A stretch of 64,000 nt of DNA, taken from Metellina segmentata (Eukaryota; Arthropoda; Arachnida; Araneae; Tetragnathidae). A program made the position numbers and the translations under genes. This document shows positions 23,146 to 34,944 of this stretch, piece after piece; the first letter of the stretch is position 1, and every line of letters begins with the position of its first letter. The DNA lies in NCBI GenBank assembly GCA_947359465.1, contig OX375872.1, forward strand, positions 79,405,641-79,469,640, in the 5' to 3' direction. Under the pieces are notes generated by a model. It did no database searches. It was given only the letters and a program-made list of their open reading frames with translations, and was not told the DNA's origin.

Positions 23146-23623
23146 ATCCTTCGGAGGTTTAAAAATCCTTTCTCTCGGTGATCGCGGGAAAAAAATGGAT
23201 GCTCATCCCATCCAACAAAGTAAAATGTCATACACAGAAAAGTGAAGACAGAAGATACATTCAATGTGACTTTATGAAAAAGAACATTTGAAAAGCATGC
23301 TGGGCTTATGCTTCTTTTGACATAACTCAAAATGTTTTTGTTCGTTGAATATCTAAACACATACGAAGCACACCTAAGCACACTGGCTTAAATCATTGCC
23401 TCAGCATGATGTCGAGACATTGTGCGTCCTCAGATTTAACTCCTACCGAGAAACCGGCTTTCTCTAGTCTGAAGCAAGCATAGGAATACATAAGTGCCAA
23501 CTACGTATGTTAGGTTTTTGACGTTGCGTTTTAAGGCCCTTTTTTTAACTTTCGTGACGCGTTGAAACTGAATTCTGTCTATTTATATATGTATTTGAGA
23601 TCCCTAGGTTGTTTGAAGTTAAA

Positions 23624-23680
23624 TCGGTTAGTTGTTTTGGGGTTTTATGGCGTTAAGTCCATATTTGACCAAGCAGAAGG
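23624..23680 (-). mobile_element. SINE-B tail fragment
   Basis: GGTTAGTTGTTTTGGGGTTT followed by TATGGCG and CCATATTTG is the inverse of the SINE-B 3' end. A duplicate lies in the second 305-bp unit. Confidence 0.65.
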
Positions 23681-23927
23681 CAGACTACTTCAAGCAAAAA
23701 TTGTCGTGAAAGGGAACAAAAAGGGATACCGTCCTCGGATTTAACTCCTACTGAGAAACCGGTTTTCTCAAGTCTGAAGCAAGCATGGGAAGACATAAGT
23801 GCCAACTACGTATGTCAGGTTTTTAACGTTGCGCCTTAAGGCCCTTTTTTGAACTTTCGTGACGCGTTGAAACTGAATTCTGTCGATATTTATATGTGTT
23901 TGAGATGCCTAGGTTGTTTGAAGTTAA

Positions 23928-23985
23928 ATCGGTTAGTTCTTTTGGGGTTTTATGGCGTAAAGGCCATATTCAGAACTCAGAAGCC
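23928..23985 (-). mobile_element. SINE-B tail fragment (duplicate)
   Basis: Counterpart of the previous fragment in the second 305-bp unit. Confidence 0.65.
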
Positions 23986-24036
23986 AAGCAGAAGGCAGAC
24001 TACTTCAAGCAAAAAATGTCGTGAAAGGGAAAAAGG

Positions 24037-24938
24037 AGAGATTAGGGAATGGGATAATGGGATGCAATAGAAAAAGATAGGTTGGGCGAACGCGACACCG
24101 GTGTTTACTAAAGAAAGTAAGCCGCATGAGAAAAGAAAAGATCACTAAAGACAGTAAACCCCATGAGAGAAGAAAAGATCACTAGACTACCTTGGGCCAG
24201 CGAAGCCGTACACACTTGAAGGAGATATGCCCCTGAGGGGGCAATTAACTCAAAAGTTTGTCAGATAACGAAAAATGTCATTATTTGTTTTTATGACTTA
24301 GAGATGTAAGTAAAATTCTATAATGATATTTTTAGACCGGCCACACACTGGAGCAATATGCGACGAAACGTCAAGACAAGCGCATGCAGACTCCGTTTCT
24401 GTACAGAAACCATGTCGGTGAGCATGCTCACTTCAGTCAATTTAGTGTAGCAGGAATGATGTTGGACCAATTTGTGCCTTGTCTAAATCACATCGAAGAT
24501 CTTGTTGGTTTGTTGTGAAAGAAAATTCTGAAGTTTTGTAAGTATTAATGATGTATTTAAATATGTGTCAAATTCTAATCTTGAAGTATCTTACGAAGAC
24601 ATTTTTTACACTGGTTTGAAACGAAAAGTATTTTATATTTTAGCGAGGGTACATAGATTGTGTGAAATTCACTTGAATTTTCGATATCATTGATGCAAGT
24701 GAAATTAGTTTAAAGGTGATACCATTTTAACTTTATTCGATTTTTCTTTTTTATATTTTTTAGTTTAGAGAGAATTTACATACTATCACACACTCTAAAG
24801 CTACTGATGTTGAATCAAGATAGCACACAAATTCTGAATACGTCAAAGCCAACAACTCATAATATTTTGTACGTTTTTGTCGTTGGTTATTGATGAGGGG
24901 AGGTTCTTCATTTCTTTTGTTACATATTTTTGAGTAAG

Positions 24939-24940
<2 letters not shown>
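24037..24940. other. No recognised gene
   Basis: 24100-24200 contains a short duplication of AGAAAAGATCACTA. 24395-24410 is a perfect 16-base palindrome, GTTTCTGTACAGAAAC, in a GC-richer stretch that starts GACCGGCCACACACTGGAGC at 24337. The rest is AT-rich. Confidence 0.4.

Positions 24941-25003
<63 letters not shown>
24941..25003. repeat. (AT)n microsatellite interrupted by a SINE
   Basis: About 30 AT units at 24941-25001. A further short AT run at 25303-25315 follows the SINE, consistent with insertion of the SINE into the microsatellite. Confidence 0.9.
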
Positions 25004-25004
<1 letters not shown>

Positions 25005-25303
25005 TGGTTAAGGGCTTTAGCACCTCTAAATCGTATGGTTCCTGGTTCGAATACGGGTCAGGGCATGGATGTTTGTAATCGTATATCGTAGAGGCGGCTG
25101 GTGCACCTTAAATCTGTCTTGGCCAAAAGTCCTCACGTTGGGTTGGTGTGGAAGTTTGGAGAGTGGGGTGCCAGCTCAGGTGTTGCCTCGTCATCTGACG
25201 GTCGTTCAAAATTACGTGTTGGTGTCCTCAGATATTTCCCTAAGGGGATTGATCCCGGACCGTCGTCAATAGCCCGTTGTATTGCTCTAGTACGACGTTA
25301 ATT
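25002..25303 (+). mobile_element. SINE-A type 1, near full length
   Basis: Starts within the A box (ATGGTGGTTAAGG), has the B box GGTTCGAATACG, the complete body and the 3' end. The usual ATTACC tail is replaced by the flanking AT repeat. Confidence 0.9.
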
Positions 25304-25373
25304 ATATATATATATTGTAGGAACTTATGAATAAACTTACCCCAAAATTTGGTTCAAGCAATTTCAATAACCT

Positions 25374-25667
25374 CCATCGAAGCGATACCGGTTGGAAGAG
25401 TAGAGGTTTAGCATTCAGAGGGTTGCAAGTTCGAATCCAACAAACACCGTACAAAGGGAGCTGGTGCACCTCAAATGTCCTCACGGTGGCGTGGTGTGAG
25501 AGTTTGGAGAGTGAGGTGCCAGCACAAGTGTTGCCTCGTCATCTGACCGGGTTCAAAATTACTTGTCCTCGCGTCTTTTCCTTGGGATTGATCCCGGACC
25601 GTCGTCAATACCCCGTTGTGTTGCTCCAGTACGACGTTAACTAAATACATACCTACCATTGAAGCGA
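25374..25667 (+). mobile_element. SINE-A type 2 with 12-bp target duplication
   Basis: The element at 25386-25655 begins part-way into the head, keeps the B box AAGTTCGAATCC and ends in ATACCTACC. CCATCGAAGCGA (25374-25385) is matched by CCATTGAAGCGA (25656-25667), one mismatch. Confidence 0.88.
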
Positions 25668-25801
25668 AAAGAATTTTCTGATATTGTATGTACTGTTTAA
25701 ATATTTGGGGCCTAAAAGCAATTCAGTTTTGGGTACAACACCTGACTTCAATCTGAGAAACTAATACCAGGTAATTCACTCTCAATAATCAGCAAGCTCA
25801 T

Positions 25802-25968
25802 AAATAGTGTGTTTGGAGAATGGGGTGCCAGCTCAGGTGGACCTCGTCATCTGACCGTGATTCAAAATTATGTGGTGTTGTCCTCTTCGAGGATCGATCT
25901 AGAACCGTCGTCAATAGCCCGTTGTATTGCTCCAGTATGACGTTAATTAAAAATAACACAAATAGTGT
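25802..25968 (+). mobile_element. SINE-A, 5'-truncated copy with 9-bp target duplication
   Basis: The element at 25811-25959 starts at GTTTGGAGAATGGGGTGCC. AAATAGTGT flanks both sides (25802-25810 and 25960-25968). The tail is a simple A-rich stretch. Confidence 0.85.
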
Positions 25969-26880
25969 AAAATATTTATTAACAAATTAGCTTCGAAATT
26001 TAAAAAAATGAGCTTTAAGTAATTACATAATAAGGAAAAAGTAATAAAATTTTGCACTTAAAAATTGGCTGTGTATTTCGCTGCTCAGGCAAAGTACACA
26101 ACCGTTAGTGGAGAGACATCTTGTCTAAATGTATTTTTCACTTAGGATACCAGTAGTGATATAATTTTAAGTGAAGAAAGTAAGGAAAAAAAAAGCGTTT
26201 TCTGGTAGAAAAACATGTATATTAAATTGATTGAGTTTGCACATTAAAAAATGAGTGACTTGAGTTACAGATTTATGACACAATGGAAATATTTAACGCG
26301 GAAAGTTTCGAAACAAAACTTTATGTGTGGCAAAAGGAGTGTATTGTTATTTGCTTTTATAGGAAAAGTATTGAAAATAAAAGAATAGAAGGTAAATCTT
26401 TTTTAATTATATTCCATTTAATCGAAACTGCATTAACAAAAAACATATACTTGTAAAATATAAATTTATAAATAATCTGGGTACTCGGTTTCTATCTTTT
26501 ATTCAATTTATTTATTTAGTTATTCATAATTTTGAATCTCACAGTTTGAAATAGACGATATACCTTTCACTTGAGTAGTTTCATAGTCGTTATATATATA
26601 GTTTAGTGGAGAGTTTTCAAATGTATTTTGTTCTTTTTAAGTATGCATAATTCAAAAAATTACAGTAAACGCTTGAACTGACTCGGGTAATATTTGCTTT
26701 ATTTCAAAATTAGACACGTTAAATTGTATGATGTGTGGAACAAAATTCTATTGTACTAGCCAGATTTTTACGACTGTTATATATACTATACTGTTTTCTC
26801 TTTTAAAGTCTCTTTAAAATAAGACTAAGCTTACTAAGACTATACTTAGAGCGTCATGAAAACAAATCAAATCGGTATGA
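25969..26880. other. AT-rich DNA, no gene recognised
   Basis: No recognisable feature. Confidence 0.5.
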
Positions 26881-27140
26881 AAACTCGAATCCAATAATTC
26901 CCTGATTTTTCACAAACTTAATAAAATGGTACAAATCAATGAACTACAAAGAAGCATTCTCCGATGCTTCATTTAAAAATAAAATGTGTATCGACTTCTT
27001 CTTAAAGTGGTAGATATGGTAGTCTTTGTTTATTAGTCTCGAAAACTTAATAAAATGCAACAACCACATACCGTGAGACTCCAATAAAACAAAACAGCAT
27101 TTTCTGATGCTTCCAATTTAAAAATCAAATATGTAACAAC
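26881..27140 (+). repeat. Tandem duplication, about 131-bp unit, two copies
   Basis: AACTTAATAAAATG..ACAA, GCATT.TC.GATGCTTC and ATTTAAAAAT.AAAT.TGTA occur in the same order in both units. Confidence 0.7.
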
Positions 27141-27900
27141 TTCCTCTAAAGAGATATGCTTAAAAAGATTATTTTTCTCGATCCATTCCTTGACGGAATA
27201 ATATTTGCCGTTCGTGGACGGTATCTCCCCATCGCTGATTGTTGGGCAGTCGGTGAAAATAGAGCTCCCTGGTGTGTGTACGAATTCCCTTATCTATTGC
27301 TGGGGAGACAAGCAAGTAAAGCTATCGATAATCGGTCGTAAATCGCCGAAGAATGCACCTCGAACAGATCAAAGGCACCCAAAGCCCTGTGGGCAGCTGT
27401 GATTGGTGGCTATCCATTTGGGAGTGTGAAACAGAGGTTCGACATAGAGGGGAACTGGGGTGACTTTTGAATGCGGCCATCTGCACTAAATATGAGCATC
27501 TCTTTCAGTGGGGGAGAAAGGTGGCTATTATGGCCTAGACACCCTAAAGGCTCTTTTGTAGGATCTCTGTCACTTTGTATAGGCAGATGCGACGGTGAGG
27601 TCTTTGTCGCCAGGGATCTCCCACGAAGTCTTTTGTGCCCGCTTTCGGGGTGTCGCATTTTTCCCGCGGTCCATTGTTCGGCGGCCATGCGCATTTAGTT
27701 CAAAATGTTTACCAATCGTGTCCGACAGACAGAGACAATCCCCCGAAAGACTCGTTGGGTGTCATGCCTTCAGACGAAACGTCTTCAGCAGCCGCTGCAC
27801 ATTCCGATTCTGTGAATGCACCAGACCTTTCTCGTTCGACCCGCGTTTTTGACTTTTGAAAGAGAAGTCATTTGGCACAATGATGATGGGTGCTAAATGT
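27141..27900. other. GC-richer block, unassigned
   Basis: Several overlapping open frames on both strands (60-94 codons) with no recognisable domain. They overlap in different frames, so they are best explained by base composition. Confidence 0.35.
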
Positions 27901-27904
27901 GCTG

Positions 27905-28835
27905 CGGTTCCTTGCTCTTTTTCTGCTGAAAGAGGTGCAACCGCGGGACAACTGCCGTTGAGTCGGGCTTCCTGTGGTGAACCAGGAAACCAAAGGAGCC
28001 GCTTTTTTACCGCTTTGGTATTTTCTTTGGAGTAAAGGATCTACTTATGGTACCCGACCACCTTCGGAGATGTTCCTTATAAAGTGAAGTTTGGAAATTT
28101 CTTCTTTTTGCAACAGCCATTTTAAGTTAAAACAAGAAAACAGCCGCAAATGTTAAAAATCATGTTCATATTTAAAAATTTGCTTGACTTATTTCTCTTT
28201 TTTTCTGAAAGAGGTGCAACCATGGGCCAACTGCCATTGAATCGTGCTTCCTGTGGTGAATTAGGAAACCAAAGGAGCCGCTTTTTTACCACTTTTGGTA
28301 TTTTCTTCGGAGTAAAAGATCTATTTATGGTTACCGACTAGAAGATTTTCGTGAAAAAGCGAAATTTGGAGACATTTTTATGTTTGTCAACTTTCAATTT
28401 AAAACTAGAAAATAGTCCAAAATATTAAATTTGTGTTCAACTTTTAAATTTTGCTATCACTTATTGCTATTTTCCCACTGAAAGAGGTGAAACTGCGGTC
28501 CAACGGCCATTGAGTTGTCATTCCTTTGATGAATCAGAACACCAAAGTAGCCACTTTTTACCACTTTGATATTGTCTTTTGTGTAAAAATTATATTTTTG
28601 GTACCCGACCACCTTTGGAGATTTCCTTTAATAAGCGAAATTTGAAGATTTTCTTTAATAAGAACAATTTTAAGTTTTTAACTAGGAAAACGCTACAAAT
28701 GTTGAAAATTGTGTCCATATTTTAAATCCTACTGCGGCTTATCGCTCTTTTCCTTCTGAAAGAGCAACTACCTAGTGGGTGCCTTCTGCGGTGAATCAAA
28801 AAACCAAAGGAGCAGCTTTTTGTTAGGATTTTAGG
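27905..28835 (+). repeat. Tandem repeat, about 275-bp unit, four copies
   Basis: CTGAAAGAGGTGCAAC, TTCCTGTGGTGAA, AACCAAAGGAGCCGCTTTT and TACCCGACCACCTT.GGAGAT recur with units starting near 27913, 28195, 28465 and 28740. Divergence increases and the last unit is cut short. Confidence 0.88.
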
Positions 28836-30750
28836 TGTTTCCATAGAGATTTATTTTAAGTATATTACTGCCTTTTTTTGGAGGCGATTTCCTGTACAAA
28901 AAAAAAGTTATAGTGATTTTTTTCTTCTTTTTTTAAGAGTCACAAGTTTTTAAAACATGGGAGGGGTACAAAAAAAATTAAAAATCGTGTTTACTCTTTT
29001 AAATATATAAGGTTAAAATAAAAAATATATAAAGTAATAGCATAAAAGTTGGTTTAAAAGATTAAAGATAACAAAAAATTTAAGTTGCGTTAAACACGGT
29101 TTTTTAAAAACCTTTTAAAGTTTTTAGACTTTTTAAGACTTACAACAAAAATACTTATCTAGGAATTGAGCTATTATTAGATCTATATAAATAAGAATAG
29201 ATTGTTTGTGCACTGAATATTTTCGACCCATTTCAAGTTTTCTATCCGTTCCGGACCCTTCTGATACCAAATCCGCCTCTTGTGCGTCTGTCTGTATGTG
29301 CCCTATGCACGTCCACACGGTTTAATATATTTTCATGGAAATTTGCATACAGTGAGTACTTATCTTCATTTAGTGAGTGAAAGTGGTTGCGAATGTCTGT
29401 CTGTCCGTCTTTCTGTTCTATGTTTGATTTGTGTTTGTGTGTTTGTATAGGCATTACATGAATTTTATTCCAGATATTTTATTGGAAAGGGTTTTATTTT
29501 ATACATTATCTATTAGTTTAGTGAATACAATATTGAGCATTTCTTTGTTGTTATATTTAGATGAGTTTCATGCTAAAACACCTGAGTAAGTATACTTAAA
29601 TCAACCATAATTTGTTAGTTTTAGAAAAATTGGAACGTATATTGAGTATTACGATTACTTTGATTTGCTTTACCAGTATTGCTAAAAAACCAATAATTTT
29701 TCAAAAAAAAAATTTTTTAATGGAATTTTAGCTTTGATACTACATTTATTTTTAGTCTTATTTTTGTTCTTTGCGCAATGTAAATGATTTCCGAAAATTT
29801 GGAACAGACGATATTTTTTAACAAACGAGAATAAAACGAAAACTCGACTTTCTATCGCTCTAAATTAATTTCGCATTTCTAAACTTTGTGCACTTTTTAG
29901 TTTTAAGTTGTGGCAACTGCGAGATCAAGAGATAAAAAGGAATCACATATTAATATCTTTAGAACAACTTTTTCTCGACATCTTTTATTGTTTTATTTCG
30001 CTGTTTTCTTTTATTTTCTGTTTTAAATATTTATTATTTTAATAAATTGTGTTCCATTTTCATCAAACGCAACACCACCACAAAGTATTCCACTTAAAGT
30101 GGTAGGTGAGTCAGAATAAAGCAAATTTTTGTGTAATTATGCCATTATTGAAAGAATAATGCCGTTATTGAAAGAATAATAATGATTAGAAAATCCGAAC
30201 TAGAACTTTTCAAACATAAAATTTTTTTTTTTCATAATAACAGGGGAAGATTGCGAAATTCCACAATGTCGCATGTCGGATGCAAGAGTGCCACAAGTAA
30301 AAAAATATTGTTTTGTTGACTACGAGTGCGAGAGCAATCACCGTAAATCGTCGTTTTTATTAATTGCGTTAACCTTGAAAAGAACTTAAGGAGGGGAATT
30401 CCAAATTTCCCTTAAAACGGTCTTTTGTTGTAGTAACCTATATATTTTTAACCAATTCAAACTTTAATATCACCTTTCGTCATTTTGTTGCTTTGTCATA
30501 CAGCAATGATGCGACGTATGTGAAATGTATTATATGAATGGATATGCATGTGTAGGATTTGTGTCCATAGTAAGTGGCAGGAATTATAAAGATGGCGCTA
30601 GGAGTTAAAATATTATTTTATTCTACGAAAAACGTAAGTCATTATATATTTTGATCATCTCTTCAATCTAGAGTAAAGCAATTCAAACCGAGTAATGTCG
30701 GGTATTTTGCTAGTGAATAGAATAAGTGCTAGCAATTTTATGTACACACG
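28836..30750. other. AT-rich DNA, no gene recognised
   Basis: Contains a 21-base direct repeat (GCCxTTATTGAAAGAATAAT, 30140-30182). There are otherwise no repeats or exon-like frames I can support. Confidence 0.45.
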
Positions 30751-30754
30751 CGTA

Positions 30755-31400
30755 TAAAAAAAAAGAACGAACCACCCATCTTTGTTCGAGCAATTTTAAC
30801 AGTAGAGAAAATTCAAAGATGAAGCTTGACAGAAACTAACGTCCCTTCTAAAAATTCAAATTCATAAAATTTCCATAGGGGGCCGTCTTCATATTAAATT
30901 GAGCACCGACTTCATAAATTCCAATAGGGACCCAATAGGAAATTGAACTTCAGATACCAAATTTTATGTCATTAGGTCTTACCGTTTCGCAGTTATAAGT
31001 ACAGAAAGATTAGAGCTCCTAATGTTAAATCAGTTTTTTAGAATTTTATGGATATCTTCCTAAATAATATCTCTATAGCGCTGATATTCTGTACCATGTA
31101 ATTGTTAAACAACCCAAACAAAAGCCACTTAATATTTTATTTCAAAAATAGTTTTTAATACGCAGTAATAATTATTAAATTAATATTTGAAAATATTATG
31201 AATTGAAACCTTATTATATTTTGATGAAAATCGATTCAGAAGAACTTCTAAACATGGTCATGCAAAATTTCAGATCATTCCAATAAATAGTTTGTGCGTT
31301 ACATTAAATTTTCTTCATTATTGTGTTTTTAGGGGGCAACGAAAAGTTTAATAAAAGTCTTACAAACCACGGATAATTTCTCGTATCGTTTGAACTTGCA
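30755..31400 (+). mobile_element. Truncated copy of the long-TIR element at 40819-41940
   Basis: About 590 bases align with 40830-41445: GAACGAACCACCC, TCATTAGGTCTTACCGTTTCG, TATAGCGCTGATATT, GTACCATG. The left inverted terminus is degraded and the right one is absent. Confidence 0.75.
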
Positions 31401-31599
31401 TCTCTACTATTATAAAAGGAAGTGTTTGTCTCACTGTGATCGAAGTCCTGACGAATCTATGGCACTTACAGAAAAGGGATTTGGCACACAAGTAGTACGA
31501 ATTTTTTGCATCGCGTCGAATTTTAAAATTCAATCTAGAACATTTTAAAATTAATTTAATGGAATTTAATTATTATTGTTTTCTTTAGAATGGCAACAC

Positions 31600-32155
31600 C
31601 ATAAAGAGATGGCAGATTCTAAATTTATCTTTTCCGTGTTTCCGTTTGAACGCTTTCAGCCGAAGAACAAAGCAAATAAAAAGTTCTAACTGGAGTTATG
31701 TAGTTCTCTTTCCTATCTCCTAGATTGTTAAAGATAGAGTAAAAATTTCAACTGTTTTGAAATCTACGGAAAATTTCATAAAAGATCGATACCTAAAAAT
31801 ATGATTTTCTTTATATTAATAACTTTTAATTTGAATGTCTTTTATATTTTTGCAAGAGATTGTGACGTCACGCCAACCTTCGCTGTCGAGAAATCAACAG
31901 ATTCCACTTCCTCCGCTCAAACAATTCCAGCGAATGAAAGCAAAACAAATAAAAAAAAATTTTGACTGGCATTGTTTAGTTCTTTTTTGTAAAATCGGGG
32001 TCGTTAAAAGATAGATTAAAAATTGCCACCGATTTGAAATCTGCGGAAAATTTTACACCAGATAGATACCTTATACGTTTGATTTTCCTCTAAAAATAAT
32101 TTTTCAAGAAAATATTTATATTTTTGCAAGAGATAGTGACGTCACGCCGATTGGA
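31600..32155 (+). repeat. Tandem duplication, 273-bp unit, two copies
   Basis: Both units end in TATTTTTGCAAGAGATxGTGACGTCACGCC. They also share GAAATCT.CGGAAAATTT and TGACTGG-like segments. The palindrome GTGACGTCAC, a CRE-like site, is therefore present twice (about 31862 and 32138). Confidence 0.8.
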
Positions 32156-32560
32156 TCTCTTCGCAATTCGAATTTGGCCGCATTTGACAACGCTGTGATG
32201 GCTGTTATCCAATAGGCTACGAATTCCCATTTGGTTAGCGAGCAGTGTCACAACACCAGCAGCGAGTCTCCTCTCGGCATCGCCAATACCACCAAGTTTG
32301 GCCTTGCACGAACCGGTTTGTTTTACGTGTTGTCAAGAAGCGGTGTTCAGGATTATCCCGCCAAGGCGAGCGATTCCTCTGCGCCAGTAGTCCCTGCGCT
32401 GCATATGGTTGCTCTCACTCTAACAAGTTGAGTGTTACGAGCACGAACCAAACGAATTCGTGGAGGAAGTGCTCGCCATGGAGATGCCCCTCATTCACTC
32501 TCTCCGAGGCAATCCAGTCTCGTAAATTGTAATTGTAATTGTAAAATGCAAAGCTGTGAT
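32156..32560 (+). other. GC-richer block with (TAATTG)n tail, possible retroposon
   Basis: The block starts after the second GTGACGTCAC and ends in AAATTGTAATTGTAATTGTAA at 32524-32544. A GC-rich body with a hexamer tail is how a SINE or a LINE 3' end would look, but there is only one copy in the window and no tRNA-like box is clear. Overlapping frames at 32231-32532 are unrecognised. Confidence 0.35.
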
Positions 32561-32713
32561 ATACAATATCACATTCCCCAGATGTTGCTCCCTTTTTTAC
32601 ATTAGAAAAAAAATTATTACTTTAACCATTTAATTTTCTAAATAAAATAACTTGTAAAAGGAAAAAATTAATAAATCCAAGAACTTAAATCGCGACTGTG
32701 CCATTGATTATAA

Positions 32714-33010
32714 GAGCCGCTGTAGTTCACTTGGTAGAGCAACCGAATCGCAACCAGTGGGTAGCGAGATCTACACTAGGTCCAGCCAAACACTCGTGTA
32801 CACCGGGGCTTGTGCACTTTAAATCTGTCGTGACCTAAGATGTCCTCACTTTGGCGTGGTGTGGAAATTTAGAGAGTGGGGTGCCAGCTCAGGTGTTGTT
32901 CTCGTCATCTAACCGTAGTTCAGAATTACGTGGTGTTGTCTTCGATTCATTCAATTTGGGATTGATCCCGGTCCGTCGCTCTGGTGGGACGTTTATTAAA
33001 TACCTACCTA
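32714..33010 (+). mobile_element. SINE-A type 2, near full length, degenerate head
   Basis: The head GAGCCGCTGTAGTTCACTTG has a recognisable A box (TGGTAGAGC). The B box is badly damaged. There is a deletion before the tail, so the CAATAGCCCGTTGTG block is missing. Ends in ATACCTACCTA. Confidence 0.8.
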
Positions 33011-33388
33011 ATATTGGTTATAATTTACAAATGTTTATATGTTCATTTGTAATGACATGCATGTGTTCTGAGGACAAAGAGTAAGTTTCGGTTATATGTT
33101 ATTGTTCTTATGTTAACTCTTTGGAAAGATATTTAAACAAAATTGAGCTAATCTATGTACAAAATCTCTCTTCAAATGTAATCCTAATTTCCTAAATAGC
33201 TCTTAAAATTATCAAAAGCTACTATAAACCAGCGTCATAGCCAAATGAAGTCATGATTTCAGATTTTTAAAATATCTATATATAAAATACCGATAAGGCA
33301 CGAAGTACTTTTGCGTTCTTCAAATAAATGAGTTAATTTATGTTTGATACCAAGTATTATATACATTAATATTGTAACTATTATTTTA
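33011..33388. other. AT-rich DNA, no gene recognised
   Basis: No recognisable feature. Confidence 0.45.
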
Positions 33389-33390
33389 TA

Positions 33391-33983
33391 CAGGGTGTTT
33401 CTACGGTCATGAGACAATCTTGGAGAGCTGGTACAGATTACTAAAACATACATTTTTCGTATAGGAATGTATGGTCGAAAGTATGACGCATTGAGGCAAT
33501 AACACAAAAACTGAACCATGAACAGAAAAACATTGGTTTTTTACAATATCCTTGAAAAGTGCTTCTTTGCAACAATGTTTACAATAAATGCTCAAACTTA
33601 CGACCACCAACAGTAATACATGCTTGGTAGCGTCGAAGGAGTGATTGGCGAACAGTTTCAAAAATGCCAGGCATTTCGCGCACGCTTGCAGCCGCAATGG
33701 ATAGTCGAGCAACGAGGTCCTCAATTGAGTCAACTGGAGTCCCGTAAACGATGGTCTTCAGATAGATGCCCCCATAAGAAGTAATCGATGCTCGATAAAT
33801 CTGGCGATCGAGGTGGCCATCGGACTGGTCCACCTTGCCCAATCCATCGCCCCGCAAAACTGGCATCCAGGTAATTGCGGATAACAAGGTCACTTCCAAC
33901 CATACATTTCTATACGAAAAATGTATGTTGTAGTAAGCTGTACCACCCCTCTAAGTTTGTCTCATGGCCGTAGAATCACCATA
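33391..33983 (-). mobile_element. mariner-like deletion derivative with about 85-bp inverted repeats
   Basis: The left end (GGTGTTTCTACGGTCATGAG...) and right end, read inverted (GGTGATTCTACGGCCATGAG...), match for about 85 bases out to CATACATTTTTCGTATAG. TA lies at 33389-33390 and 33984-33985. The interior keeps only the C-terminal end of a transposase on the minus strand, so the copy is non-autonomous. Confidence 0.88.
33579..33850 (-). pseudogene. mariner-like transposase, C-terminal remnant
   Basis: The minus strand encodes the end of a Tc1/mariner-superfamily transposase. WPPRSPDLSSIDYFLWGHL, in one frame near 33795-33850, is the motif holding the third catalytic acidic residue, here D (mariner-like DDxD). 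The frame then shifts, and YGTPVDSIEDLVARLS to VGGRKFEHLL (to the stop at 33579) gives the C-terminal helices. The N-terminal DNA-binding region and the first two catalytic residues are deleted. The element's inverted repeats flank it closely. It cannot be functional. Confidence 0.8.
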
Positions 33984-33985
33984 TA

Positions 33986-34381
33986 TAGTAATAGTCCTAT
34001 ACAATATAATTTGAGCTTATCTGCCGCCCAGTAGGTCTTGGTTCATAAGCGCATGTACACTGTACTGACAAGGTCTCCAGATACCTGGAGTAGAAACAGA
34101 ACAGCATTTATTTGAGTCGGACTATAAATATAAATTTTCAATTTCAGAGTCCACATCCGATGGGTGGAGCTAACTACTAGTGTGTATAGACTTAAATTTA
34201 AGTGAAAATTTCTTATAGAAATGCGCAGATATCAAAATTTCTCTGAACACTGAAGTAGCAGTCTCTCTTTGTATAACTTAAAAAATATATAAAGACATGG
34301 GGGACTGAACTATGTGTACGGGCGACTCTTCATAAAGTTATTGATTAGTAAAAATTGTTCAGTTCCCTACAACTTGTGTTT
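33986..34381. other. AT-rich DNA, no gene recognised
   Basis: No recognisable feature. Confidence 0.45.
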
Positions 34382-34389
34382 CCTTATAC

Positions 34390-34936
34390 CAGGGCTCGAA
34401 ATACCCAGGTGTACTGTGCACATGAAAATAAAATTGTGCACCTAATTTCTTCCCGCTAACGTTAAAAAAAAAAAGGGGGGGGAGAAACATTGTTTAATGC
34501 TATTTTGATGTTTGAACAAAATATTAGTATCTACCTCTCTCGCTCTAAAAGAACGTAATTAAAATTCCAATTCACCCACTATGCGAAAATAAAATCGCTG
34601 GACCGTAACGGGTTCATACAGGAGGAAGGTTTATTTGTTTCACTGCAACCACAACTTTCCGAATGATCGAAACATTTCCAGATGGCTCTGTTGAAGCTAC
34701 TGTGGCAACAGCCGTGCGCCGGAGAAGGGAGAATTTAGATGCTTAAATATTTTTATTTACTATCAACTACTAACCTATAAAAATATACCCAACTAATAAA
34801 GTAGTTTACATTACATTAATGCTCTTATATTACAGGTTTTTTTTTAAATGTGCACCTAAAATATAACCTGTGCACTTAATTTAAAAACTTAGGTGCACAA
34901 GGTGCACCTGTATTAAAAACTCTATTTCGAGGCCGG
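34390..34936. mobile_element. hAT-type MITE rich in GTGCAC
   Basis: The left end CAGGGCTCGAAATACCCAGG pairs with the right end, read inverted (CCGGCCTCGAAATAGAG). The 8-base flanks CCTTATAC (34382-34389) and CCTTATGC (34937-34944) differ by one base. GTGCAC or GGTGCACxT motifs are repeated near both ends, a subterminal arrangement common in hAT elements. There is no transposase. Confidence 0.82.
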
Positions 34937-34944
34937 CCTTATGC

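Larger units (their letters stand above)
23427..24036 (+). repeat. Tandem duplication, 305-bp unit, two copies
   Basis: TCCTC.GATTTAACTCCTAC starts each unit (23427 and 23732). Both contain GTGCCAACTACGTATGT, CGTGACGCGTTGAAACTG and a minus-strand SINE-B tail, so the SINE-B fragment was present before the duplication. Confidence 0.88.

Noticed and set aside
24337..24412. Transposon end at GACCGGCCACACACTGGAGC with palindrome GTTTCTGTACAGAAAC
   Set aside because: Only one end is visible and no inverted partner or target duplication was found.
27156..27860. Cluster of overlapping open frames that could be a host exon
   Set aside because: Frames overlap on both strands at similar length, have no recognisable domain and look like a base-composition effect.
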